From the NCBI GenBank assembly GCA_018065985.1, contig JAGHSF010000010.1, positions 51,888 to 115,887 of the forward strand: 64,000 nt of DNA. Reading direction: 5' to 3'. The position numbers and the translations under genes were made by a program. Within the stretch, counting starts at the first letter, position 1. Each line of letters opens with the position of its first letter. Positions 29,607 to 38,420 of this stretch are shown in pieces. Below the pieces are notes generated by a model. That model was given only the letters and a program-made list of their open reading frames with translations. It ran no database searches and was not told the DNA's origin. Origin of the DNA: Candidatus Cryptobacteroides choladohippi. Its GTDB lineage: Bacteria > Bacteroidota > Bacteroidia > Bacteroidales > UBA932.

Positions 29607-30461
29607 ATGAACAAGAATTTTGACACAAAGAGACTTGGTCTCTTCCTTAAGCGTGAAATTGTTCGCGCATACAGTGATATGGGGCTGACGATACTCATTC
29701 TCGGCCTTGCACCCGCAATTCTTTTCGGCGTCATTCAGACCTTCGCTCTGATAATTGCCGGAGAGATGGTGAGCTTCACGTATACCGGAATCCTTGCCTT
29801 CACCATGGCACTTTCACTGGGAAGCATTGTGGTTCCCATCAAGCTGTACGGCTCGCTTACCGACAAACGATTCGGTTCGGAGTGGCTGATGATTCCGGCA
29901 TCCCGGCAGGAGAAATTCACGGCCATGATGCTTATCACATGCGTGATCGCCCCCTTGAGCATTGTTGCCATCACTTTCGTGACCGACGGCCTTCTCAGCC
30001 TGTTTTTCCATAATCAATACGGACAGCTTATTGCCACGAAAGTCAATTTCAAAGACATGCTGGATTTCATGAGAGGCCTGGCCTGCAGCATCAGCGGATG
30101 CGAGGACGCCGTGGACATGGGCGAGCTGGAGGGTATCAGGCTCCACCTGAGCATGGCTGGTACCTATATTCTCAACTGGCTCGAATACACCATGTTCTTC
30201 CTTCTTGGTGCCGTCATATTCGACAAGAGCAAGTTCGGAAAGACCCTTCTCTGCCTCATGGGCTTGAGCATGGTATTGAGTATGGCAAGCACCGCTTTCT
30301 TTTCGTTCTGCAATCTTGACGGCCTCATCGATGCCCTTTATGATGCGAACCTCCAGCAGCTCATCAATTACATGATGGTTGCAATTTATATTCTATATGC
30401 TGCAGTAATACTTGTGCCGGCATACTTTATCTGGCGCAGAATCAAGAACTTAAAACACTAG
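29607..30461 (+). CDS. ABC transporter-associated membrane protein
   Basis: Multiple hydrophobic segments; between ATPase and GntR gene. Confidence 0.7.
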   Translation: MNKNFDTKRLGLFLKREIVRAYSDMGLTILILGLAPAILFGVIQTFALIIAGEMVSFTYTGILAFTMALSLGSIVVPIKLYGSLTDKRFGSEWLMIPASRQEKFTAMMLITCVIAPLSIVAITFVTDGLLSLFFHNQYGQLIATKVNFKDMLDFMRGLACSISGCEDAVDMGELEGIRLHLSMAGTYILNWLEYTMFFLLGAVIFDKSKFGKTLLCLMGLSMVLSMASTAFFSFCNLDGLIDALYDANLQQLINYMMVAIYILYAAVILVPAYFIWRRIKNLKH

Positions 30462-30465
30462 TAAA

Positions 30466-30801
30466 ATGGAGTTTGACAGTAACAGGCCAATATATCTGCA
30501 GATAGCCGACGGCATCTGCGAACAGATACTCCAGGGGAAGTTCAAACCTGGGGAAAGGATTCCATCTGTGCGCGAATGGGCCGCAAACATCGGAGTCAAT
30601 CCCAATACTGTGGCCCGCTCCTATGAGACCCTGTCGGATCGTGGAATCATCTTCAACACTCGTGGAATTGGATTTTCCGTTGCCTCTGATGCATTGGATG
30701 CGATTCTTGAAGAAGAACGCCGCAAGTTTACAGAGGAGGAACTGCCGGCAATTCTGAGAAAGGCCGAACTGCTCGGCCTGAATCTCAAGGAGCTATTTTG
30801 A
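30466..30801 (+). CDS. GntR family transcriptional regulator, YtrA-like (short C-terminus)
   Basis: FDSNRPIYLQIADGICEQILQGKFKPGERIPSVREWAANIGVNPNTVARSYETL, 111 aa. Confidence 0.92.
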   Translation: MEFDSNRPIYLQIADGICEQILQGKFKPGERIPSVREWAANIGVNPNTVARSYETLSDRGIIFNTRGIGFSVASDALDAILEEERRKFTEEELPAILRKAELLGLNLKELF

Positions 30802-30818
30802 TTCAACAAATAACAATA

Positions 30819-31721
30819 CTATCTGAACTGGCGGTGCGCTGTGAAGCGCGCCGCTTTTTCGTTCTCCCTTATACGGTCGTGATATTTGGCCGGGACTGTG
30901 GACTCGAGGAATCGTTCCCATATGAAGCCAACCGCTGCACTTGAAGGATGGACGAGGTCGTCGGCATAGAAGCGATAGTCCCTCAGCTCATCGTTCAGAA
31001 GCTCGAAAGCAGGGAAGTAGCAGCTGCTGCCGATCGCGAGATGAAGCGTTGCCTTCGACAGGGTGTTGGAGTGTGCGCCATCTGAAAGATGCCTTATTGG
31101 AGAGACGGTGAAGATGAATTCCTTGCCCGGGAAAGCGGCCTTGAGATCCTCGATTATGGCCTTTGTCTCATCTATGCCGAGCATCTCCCTCTGAAACTCT
31201 ACGGAAGGGCGCTTTAGGCAGTTGGAAACCACCCCAAGAGAGGATTTTTCAGTGCTTAACAAATTTGTTAAGCTTTTGTACTTTTTTGTTTCATCATCTG
31301 ATATCAAAGACTTTGCCTTCCAAACCCACGCTGTGCCTAAAGTGATGATGACTTTGTTGCAGGAATGCCAGAATTCACTCGCTTCCATCAATTTTCCGTT
31401 CGCATTTTCGAGGAATTCCGCCTCCGTCGGGCGCGCAAAAGACGTGTGGTGCGAGTAGGAACAGACAAGCCCGGCGCCGGCTCCCATGGGAACGCAGTCG
31501 CTCTCGGAAAATGGTGTGCCGCTCTCCAGTCTGGCCACGGAATTCAGGATGGACGCGGGGTTGTAGAGTGTGCCGAAAGGATTGATGCAAACGTTGAATC
31601 CCGCGGCTTTCATCCTTTCGCCGACGCCGTCGGCAAAGCAGCTGCCAAGAACCATTATCCTGTCTTCGAGACCTACCTGAACGGGGAGAGGTGCAATGCT
31701 TACCTGAGTGAAAAACTTCAT
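30819..31721 (-). CDS. GSCFA domain protein
   Basis: VLGSCFADGVGERM and NPFGTLYNPASI. Confidence 0.88.
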   Translation of the reverse strand: MKFFTQVSIAPLPVQVGLEDRIMVLGSCFADGVGERMKAAGFNVCINPFGTLYNPASILNSVARLESGTPFSESDCVPMGAGAGLVCSYSHHTSFARPTEAEFLENANGKLMEASEFWHSCNKVIITLGTAWVWKAKSLISDDETKKYKSLTNLLSTEKSSLGVVSNCLKRPSVEFQREMLGIDETKAIIEDLKAAFPGKEFIFTVSPIRHLSDGAHSNTLSKATLHLAIGSSCYFPAFELLNDELRDYRFYADDLVHPSSAAVGFIWERFLESTVPAKYHDRIRENEKAARFTAHRQFR

Positions 31722-31768
31722 GCTCCTGTGCTTTTATTATTATGGCAAATTTAGTAATTTTGATGCTT

Positions 31769-33502
31769 ATGAAAAGAATAATCCTGTCTTTTGCCATACT
31801 TCTTGGCCTTTCAGATATCCTGCCTGCACAGAGCCTGCGTACAATTCACCTGGTCACTACCGGTGATGTCCACGGTTCATGGTTCCGTGAACCATATGTC
31901 GACGGGCAGCGTACACGCACAAGCCTCATGTCGGTCAAGCATTATGTCGACAGTCTGCGTCTTGCAGCCGGTCCCGACAATGTTCTTCTTCTCGACGCCG
32001 GAGACGCCCTGCAGGGAGACAATGCGGCGTATTATTACAACTACGTGGTTCCTGAAAAGCCGCATCTCTTCACTCTGATATCGAAATATATGGGTTATGA
32101 TGTCATGGTGATGGGCAACCATGACATCGAGACCGGTCATGCGGTATATGACAGGGTCAACTTCGAACTCGGCATTGCCGGAATTCCCTGGCTTGGAGGC
32201 AATACCGTATGGGCAAAGAGCGGCAAGCCGTATTTCCCCGTATACACGATAGTGAAAAAGGCCGGACTGAAGGTGGCTGTGCTCGGTTTCAACAATTCAT
32301 ACATCAGGAACTGGGTTTCGGAAGATCTCTGGAAGGGAATGGACTTCAAGGATCTGCTGCCGTATGTACAGGAATGCGTGAACCAGGTAAATGATACCGA
32401 GAAACCGGACATCACTGTCGTGGCCGTCCATTCCGGTACCGGTGAAGGAGATGGCACTCAACTTGAGAATCAAGCACTTGACCTGTTCAACTCACTTGAA
32501 GGTGTAGATGTACTGGTGGGTGCGCACGACCATGCGAACCATGTAAGTAACAAGGATGGAAAGTGCTATGTGAACGGTGGTGCACGTGCCGGATACGTCG
32601 GCCATTGCACCATTGACGTCCAGCTGGACAGAAGAAACAGGATAGAGGGGAAACATGCTGAGGCGGAGGTCGTCCGCATGAACAAGGACCTTGTTGACGA
32701 AACCATGGTCGATCTATTTAGGAACGACTTCGAGGAAGTGAAGGCATTCACCAACCGCAAGGTCGGTTCTCTCGAGGTTCCCCTGTATACCCGTGATGCA
32801 TACAAAGGCATGTGCGACTATGTCAATCTGGTGCATACTGTCCAGTTGACTGCAAGTGAATCTCAGATCTCATTTGCCGCACCGCTCTCGTTCAACGGCA
32901 CTGTAAGGCAGGGGGATGTCGTGTTCAATGACATGTTCACAATCTATCCTTATGAGAACCAGATGGTTGTGGCGCGTCTCAGGGGTAGCGAGATAAAGAA
33001 TTACCTTGAATACTCGTATGACAGCTGGATATGCACGCCGGGCGAGCATGTTCTCAGGATTCACGAGGAGACTGACCGTAACGGCAGGCTGCGCTGGGCA
33101 TTCGACGGCCGGAGCTACAACTTCGATTCCGCCGCCGGTCTGGTATATACGGTCGATGTGACCAAGCCTTGCGGCAGCAGGGTGGAAATTGTCTCCCTTG
33201 CCGGCGGCAGCGCATTCGACCCCGAGGCCTGGTATAATGTTGCCATGACTTCATACCGTGCCAACGGAGGCGGTGGCCTCATACGTGAAGGCGCAGGTAT
33301 CAGTGCTGAAGAAATGAATGAGCGTATCATAGCCAAATATCCTGAAATCAGGAACTTGATATACGACTTCATTTCAGGGCACGGCTCTGTGACCAAGGCG
33401 GATATCAGCAATCCGGCAGTCCTTGGCTCATGGTCTTTCGTCCCTGAGCGGACCGTTACGCCGCTTATGGAAGCAGATATGGCGAAGTTGTTCCGCAAAT
33501 GA
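31769..33502 (+). CDS. Secreted 5'-nucleotidase/metallophosphoesterase
   Basis: Signal peptide; TTGDVHGSWF, DAGDALQGD, MGNHDIETG, NGGGGL. Confidence 0.9.
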   Translation: MKRIILSFAILLGLSDILPAQSLRTIHLVTTGDVHGSWFREPYVDGQRTRTSLMSVKHYVDSLRLAAGPDNVLLLDAGDALQGDNAAYYYNYVVPEKPHLFTLISKYMGYDVMVMGNHDIETGHAVYDRVNFELGIAGIPWLGGNTVWAKSGKPYFPVYTIVKKAGLKVAVLGFNNSYIRNWVSEDLWKGMDFKDLLPYVQECVNQVNDTEKPDITVVAVHSGTGEGDGTQLENQALDLFNSLEGVDVLVGAHDHANHVSNKDGKCYVNGGARAGYVGHCTIDVQLDRRNRIEGKHAEAEVVRMNKDLVDETMVDLFRNDFEEVKAFTNRKVGSLEVPLYTRDAYKGMCDYVNLVHTVQLTASESQISFAAPLSFNGTVRQGDVVFNDMFTIYPYENQMVVARLRGSEIKNYLEYSYDSWICTPGEHVLRIHEETDRNGRLRWAFDGRSYNFDSAAGLVYTVDVTKPCGSRVEIVSLAGGSAFDPEAWYNVAMTSYRANGGGGLIREGAGISAEEMNERIIAKYPEIRNLIYDFISGHGSVTKADISNPAVLGSWSFVPERTVTPLMEADMAKLFRK

Positions 33503-33546
33503 GAAAAAATCGTTACATTTGTAGGATTTAAATCAAAGGAAGATAT

Positions 33547-34869
33547 ATGTTTGAGAACCTTTCAGAAAGACTGGAGAAATCGTTCAAGATCCTCAAAGGA
33601 GAGGGTAAGATCACCGAAATAAACATTGCGGAAACGCTCAAGGATGTGCGCCGTGCACTGCTCGACGCCGATGTCAGCTACAAGGTTGCCAAGGAATTCT
33701 GCGACCGAGTGAAGGCCAAGGCTCTGGGTTCCAACGTGCTGACAGCCGTCAAGCCCCAGCAGATGATGGTCAAGATCGTCCACGACGAACTGGCTGATTT
33801 CATGGGCTCGACCGAGACTGCGATCAACGTCAAGGGCCAGCCAGGCATTGTGCTCGTCGCCGGTCTCAACGGTTCCGGCAAGACTACCTTCAGCGGCAAG
33901 CTGGCGCTGAACCTCAAGAGCAAGAAGGGCATGAAGGTCCTGCTTGCCGCCTGTGACTGCTTCCGCCCTGCCGCAATCGAGCAGTTGAAGACCCTTGGCT
34001 CCCAGGTCGATGTTCCCGTATTCACGATAGAGGGGGAGACCGACCCCATCAAGGTGGCAAAGGCTGCTCTCCAGCATGCCCGCGCCGAGGGTTATGGCGT
34101 TGTCATCATCGATACCGCCGGCCGTCTCACCGTCGATCAGGAGCTCATGGACGAGATACGTGCCATGAATGAGGCTGTCAAGCCTACCGAGGCCCTCTTT
34201 GTTGTGGATGCCATGACAGGTCAGGACGCGGTTGCAAGTGCCAAGGCATTCAATGATGCCATCGACTACGACGGTGTTGTCCTCACCAAGATGGATGGCG
34301 ATACCCGTGGCGGTGCCGCTCTTTCGATCAAGGCTGTGACGGGCAAGCCCATCAAGTTCGTGAGCACGGGAGAAAAGATGGAGGCGCTTGACGTCTTCTA
34401 CCCTTCCCGCGTTGCGGACCGTATTCTCGGAATGGGTGACGTGGTCTCACTTGTCGAGAAGGCCCAGGAGCAGTTCGACGAGCAGGAAGCCCGCGCCCTC
34501 AAGAAGAAGATTGCCAAGAACCAGTTCACGTTCAACGAATTCTACGATCAGTTGCAGCAGGTCCAGAAGATGGGTAACATGAAGGACCTGATGGGTATGC
34601 TTCCGGGCATGGACAAGGCCATGAAAGACATCGACATCCCCGATGATGCATTCAAACCCACCGAATCCATCATCAAGAGCATGACCCCGTACGAGCGTGA
34701 GCATCCCGAGTGCCTGAATGCTTCTCGCCGTCGCAGGATTGCCGCCGGTTCAGGAACATCCATCAACGACGTGAATAAGCTCATCAAGCAGTTCGAAGGA
34801 ACGCGAAAGATGATGAAGATGGCCGTTGACGGATCGCTTATGCAGCGTCTGAAGGGCTTCAGGAGATAA
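33547..34869 (+). CDS. ffh: Signal recognition particle protein (SRP54)
   Basis: GLNGSGKTTFSGKLA, DTAGRLTVDQELMDE, TKMDGDTRGGAALS, Met-rich M domain. Confidence 0.97.
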   Translation: MFENLSERLEKSFKILKGEGKITEINIAETLKDVRRALLDADVSYKVAKEFCDRVKAKALGSNVLTAVKPQQMMVKIVHDELADFMGSTETAINVKGQPGIVLVAGLNGSGKTTFSGKLALNLKSKKGMKVLLAACDCFRPAAIEQLKTLGSQVDVPVFTIEGETDPIKVAKAALQHARAEGYGVVIIDTAGRLTVDQELMDEIRAMNEAVKPTEALFVVDAMTGQDAVASAKAFNDAIDYDGVVLTKMDGDTRGGAALSIKAVTGKPIKFVSTGEKMEALDVFYPSRVADRILGMGDVVSLVEKAQEQFDEQEARALKKKIAKNQFTFNEFYDQLQQVQKMGNMKDLMGMLPGMDKAMKDIDIPDDAFKPTESIIKSMTPYEREHPECLNASRRRRIAAGSGTSINDVNKLIKQFEGTRKMMKMAVDGSLMQRLKGFRR

Positions 34870-34887
34870 AAAACCTCACGTGTTACT

Positions 34888-36060
34888 ATGACCTGCATAA
34901 CCAAATTCGAAGAAACCTACAGGAAATCGCCGGAAGGAGTTGCATTCTGTCCGTACAGGATCTGCCCCATCGGCGCACATTCCGACCACAATCTGGGGAA
35001 GGTTACCGGTTTCGCCATAGACAAGGGCATCAGCATCGCCTACGCTCCCAAGCAGAACGGTGTCATCGAGCTCGCCAGTCTCCAGTTTGGAAAGCGTGCC
35101 CAGTGGCATGTCCGCGAAGTGCCCGAGACCCGACAGAACGACTGGGCCGACTACCTGCGAGGTGTCACGGCCGAACTGAGCCAGCGTTTCCCGCTGCGCA
35201 CAGGCCTCTGCGGCGTCATCGAGGGCTCCCTGCCCATAGGTGGCCTCAGCTCGTCCGCCGCTGTGTGCATCGCATTCCTTCAGGCACTCTGCCTGGCCAA
35301 CGGCATCAGTCTGTCGCCTCAGGAGACGATCGACATCGCAAAGGCAGCCGAGAACAACTATGTCGGAGTAAACTGCGGCAAACTTGACCAGAGCTGTGAG
35401 GTATATTCCCGCAAGAACCATCTTCTCTATCTTGACTGCAGGGACGACGCATACGAGCTCATACCGGAGTCTCCGGATATGAAACCCTACGAATTTGCAA
35501 TATTCTTCAGCGGAGTGGAGCGTACACTGGCCGGAAGCGCCTTCAACATGAGGGTCGATGAGGCCCGCAGTGCCGCCTATGCGCTCAAGGCATTCGCCGG
35601 CCTGCCGTACGGCAAGTTTGCCGAGACCAATCTGCGCGACATTGCTCCGCAGCTCTACAGGGAGAATTGCGACAGGCTGCCGGAAAACTGGCACAAGCGC
35701 GCCGAGCACTGGTTCAGCGAGTTCGCCAGGGTTGAAGCGGGAGCCGCCGCCTGGCGCAGGGGAGACATAGAGGAATTCGGCCGCCTCAGCTTTGAGTCCG
35801 GCAAGTCCTCCATCTACAACTGGGAGACAGGCTCTCCCGAACTCAAGGCTCTCTACGAGATAATGACCCGTACTGACGGAATCTATGGCGGACGCTTCAG
35901 TGGTGCCGGCTTCAAGGGCTGCTGCATGGCCATAATCGATCCCGCATGCGAGGAAAGCATACTGCAGAAGGTTGAACAGGAATATCTCGCTGCCTTCCCC
36001 GACCTGAGGGGCAAATATCAGGGCATCATTTGTCATACCGCAGACGGAGTAGCAATATGA
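34888..36060 (+). CDS. GHMP sugar kinase, galacturonokinase/galactokinase-like
   Basis: PYRICPIGAHSDHN in place of PGRVNLIGEHTDY; GGLSSSAAVCIA; GGRFSGAGFKGCC. Confidence 0.8.
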   Translation: MTCITKFEETYRKSPEGVAFCPYRICPIGAHSDHNLGKVTGFAIDKGISIAYAPKQNGVIELASLQFGKRAQWHVREVPETRQNDWADYLRGVTAELSQRFPLRTGLCGVIEGSLPIGGLSSSAAVCIAFLQALCLANGISLSPQETIDIAKAAENNYVGVNCGKLDQSCEVYSRKNHLLYLDCRDDAYELIPESPDMKPYEFAIFFSGVERTLAGSAFNMRVDEARSAAYALKAFAGLPYGKFAETNLRDIAPQLYRENCDRLPENWHKRAEHWFSEFARVEAGAAAWRRGDIEEFGRLSFESGKSSIYNWETGSPELKALYEIMTRTDGIYGGRFSGAGFKGCCMAIIDPACEESILQKVEQEYLAAFPDLRGKYQGIICHTADGVAI

Positions 36061-36800
36061 AGTGCCTCATTTTAGCAGCCGGATATGCAACAAGGTTGTA
36101 TCCGCTGACAGAATCCTTTCCAAAGCCTCTCCTGAAAGTGGGGGAGAAGGCTATAGTGGACTGGTTGATCGACGACATAGCCGAATCCGGCGCCGTCGAT
36201 GAATTCATAGTCATCAGCAACCACAAGTTCGCGCACTGTTTCACCGACTGGGCTGCACAGCGCGAGGGCAATCTGAAGATCAGCATCATCGACGACGGCA
36301 CGGAGTCCAACGAAACGCGCCTCGGTGCAGTCAAGGACATCCAGTACGCAATCGAGCAGTGCTGCATCGACGATGACATGCTTGTGATAGCCGGCGACAA
36401 CGTGCTGGATTTCAGTCTTCAGCGATTCATCAACTATGCCCTGGAAATGCACACCTCGTGCATCATGCGGTATTTCGAAGAGGAGACCATCCGCCTTCGG
36501 AAATGCGGTGTGGTGGAGGTTGACAACCACGACCGCATCATCTCAATGGAAGAGAAGCCGGAGAGTCCGCGTGCCCACTGGTGCTGCCCGCCTTTCTACT
36601 ACTATACGCGCAGCGATACACGGCTCGTCCGTCAGGGCATACTTGCCGGATGCGGAACGGATGCTCCAGGTTCCTTCATTGCCTGGCTCAGCAAGCAGGT
36701 TCCCGTGCATGCCATGGAAATGCCCGGTTCCCGCTACGACATAGGCAATCTCGAGAGTTACAGGGAGGTATGCGACACTTACAAGGGAATCACCGAGTGA
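36057..36800 (+). CDS. Sugar-phosphate nucleotidyltransferase
   Basis: MKCLILAAGYATRLYPLTESFPKPLLKVG; overlaps kinase stop (ATGA). Confidence 0.9.
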   Translation: MKCLILAAGYATRLYPLTESFPKPLLKVGEKAIVDWLIDDIAESGAVDEFIVISNHKFAHCFTDWAAQREGNLKISIIDDGTESNETRLGAVKDIQYAIEQCCIDDDMLVIAGDNVLDFSLQRFINYALEMHTSCIMRYFEEETIRLRKCGVVEVDNHDRIISMEEKPESPRAHWCCPPFYYYTRSDTRLVRQGILAGCGTDAPGSFIAWLSKQVPVHAMEMPGSRYDIGNLESYREVCDTYKGITE

Positions 36801-36879
36801 ACTTCCGTACATTGATCTGCACGCCTGCAGATTGAGCATATATTGAATTATTTTTTGAATATTATTGTTGGAGTTAATG

Positions 36880-38223
36880 ATGAGTAGTGTTTTCAAGCAT
36901 GCCCTCCTGGTGATGGGCATTTTCTCTCTTGCGCTGGTATCCTGCAAAAAGGAACCCGTAAAACCTGTTGAAAGATTCCTGGAAGTTTCGACCCCGACAG
37001 TCGAACTTGACGGAAAGGCTCATGTCGAGACTGTCGGCATAAGCACCAACTATGAAAATATCAATGCAAGCGGGGGTGAGTCCTGGTGTACTTACAGCCT
37101 TGCCGCCGACAGCAAGTCAATCACCTTGAAGATAGACAAGAACGACGGAGATGCAGCAAGGCAGGCGTCCATCAGCATCACAGGCGTTGCTGACGAAGGG
37201 GAAACTACCAGGAATATTCTGGTCAAGCAGAGCGAGATGTCTATAGAATACGTTCTTGACTGCACCGGCATAGATTTCACCGAAAGCAATGTGGTGGATG
37301 CCGTCTGCAACGGCAAGAGACTTGCGCAGATATGCAAGGAGTACATCTACACTTCAGACAAGTCCGTGGACAGGCAGACCGCTGTACTCTATCCGGTCTC
37401 TGAAGAAGATGCACTCGATCTGGAGCACGGACTGGAACTCTCTACCGGAGCCACCGTGTCATGGGATCTGTCCGACCCAGCCGCTGATGCCTGCACATGC
37501 ACGGGCGGTGACGGGGAGCAGGTAAAGAAACTGTATTTCTTCAACGGTTCCGTCTCTACCGAAAGCGCAGGCGAAGCAGCCGACGTGCAGCGTGCATTGA
37601 CGCCCACACCCTCCCTGCTTGAAGACATACGCGGAATGGAGGCAAACATGTACAGGTATGTAAAGATCGGCACACAGTACTGGATGGCCGAAAACCTGAA
37701 ATGCGAGAAATACACCAACGGCAAGATGCTGACAGAAAGCTGGGACTCTGCCGGATCGTTCAAGTACTATTACGACGACCCTGAATTCAAGCCCTACTTC
37801 GGTACTGTATACAACGGCTACGCTGTGCTCAGCGGGAACGGACTTGCCCCGAAGGGCTGGGAGATCCCGTCAATGGCAGAGTGGAACATACTCTACGACT
37901 ACCTGCGTAGCAAAACGGGTACAAAAGTCAAGGTCGATGAGTGGATAAGTCCCACCGAGTCTGCAGAATATGCAAATATCACAGGCATGTCTATCGACTG
38001 TGCGTACTGCTGGATGCCGTACGGTTCCGACACAGGATGGAACGACGAGATGCAGAAGACCTATTTCTGGACAACAGAAAAGGTCGAAAAGTCAGGCAGC
38101 ACGGAGCTCATATATGTATATCTTGCAAAGAGCAGCTCGAAAATCAATTTTTCTACAAATATCGACCAATCCCATTCTCTTGACTACGGCAATTACGTAC
38201 GCTGCTTCAAGAGCCTCAGATAG
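36880..38223 (+). CDS. Lipoprotein with BACON-like and FISUMP domains
   Basis: Lipobox LALVSC; YVKIGTQYWMAENLKCEKYTNG; GWEIPSMAEWN. Confidence 0.8.
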   Translation: MSSVFKHALLVMGIFSLALVSCKKEPVKPVERFLEVSTPTVELDGKAHVETVGISTNYENINASGGESWCTYSLAADSKSITLKIDKNDGDAARQASISITGVADEGETTRNILVKQSEMSIEYVLDCTGIDFTESNVVDAVCNGKRLAQICKEYIYTSDKSVDRQTAVLYPVSEEDALDLEHGLELSTGATVSWDLSDPAADACTCTGGDGEQVKKLYFFNGSVSTESAGEAADVQRALTPTPSLLEDIRGMEANMYRYVKIGTQYWMAENLKCEKYTNGKMLTESWDSAGSFKYYYDDPEFKPYFGTVYNGYAVLSGNGLAPKGWEIPSMAEWNILYDYLRSKTGTKVKVDEWISPTESAEYANITGMSIDCAYCWMPYGSDTGWNDEMQKTYFWTTEKVEKSGSTELIYVYLAKSSSKINFSTNIDQSHSLDYGNYVRCFKSLR

Positions 38224-38243
38224 ATCACTTAACACACATCGAT

Positions 38244-38408
38244 ATGTACAACTTCAATGCAATGAAAGCAGGAAAGCATCCGTATGAAGCACCTGCTATG
38301 GAAACCGTGGACCTCACGGTTGATTCCGTCCTCTGCACAAGCGGGGGAGAGTATGATTTCAACAATTCCATCGGAGACCTCGACAGCCGTGATTTCGGGG
38401 AGTTTTAA
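38244..38408 (+). CDS. 54-aa small protein MYNFNAMKAGKHPYEAPAMETVDLTVDSVLCTSGGEYDFNNSIGDLDSRDFGEF
   Basis: ATG-TAA ORF filling the gap between two FISUMP genes; below the track's size cutoff. Confidence 0.6.
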   Translation: MYNFNAMKAGKHPYEAPAMETVDLTVDSVLCTSGGEYDFNNSIGDLDSRDFGEF

Positions 38409-38420
38409 AAGATTGAAACA

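Noticed and set aside
30831-30859. Hairpin gcggtgcgc/gcgcgccgc + T5 after the GntR gene as a separate regulatory element
   Set aside because: Probably just the GntR operon terminator; it lies inside the end of the convergent GSCFA coding region, so I did not list it as a distinct feature.
34876-36036. 386-aa minus-strand ORF opposite the GHMP kinase
   Set aside because: Shadow ORF; no recognisable motif.
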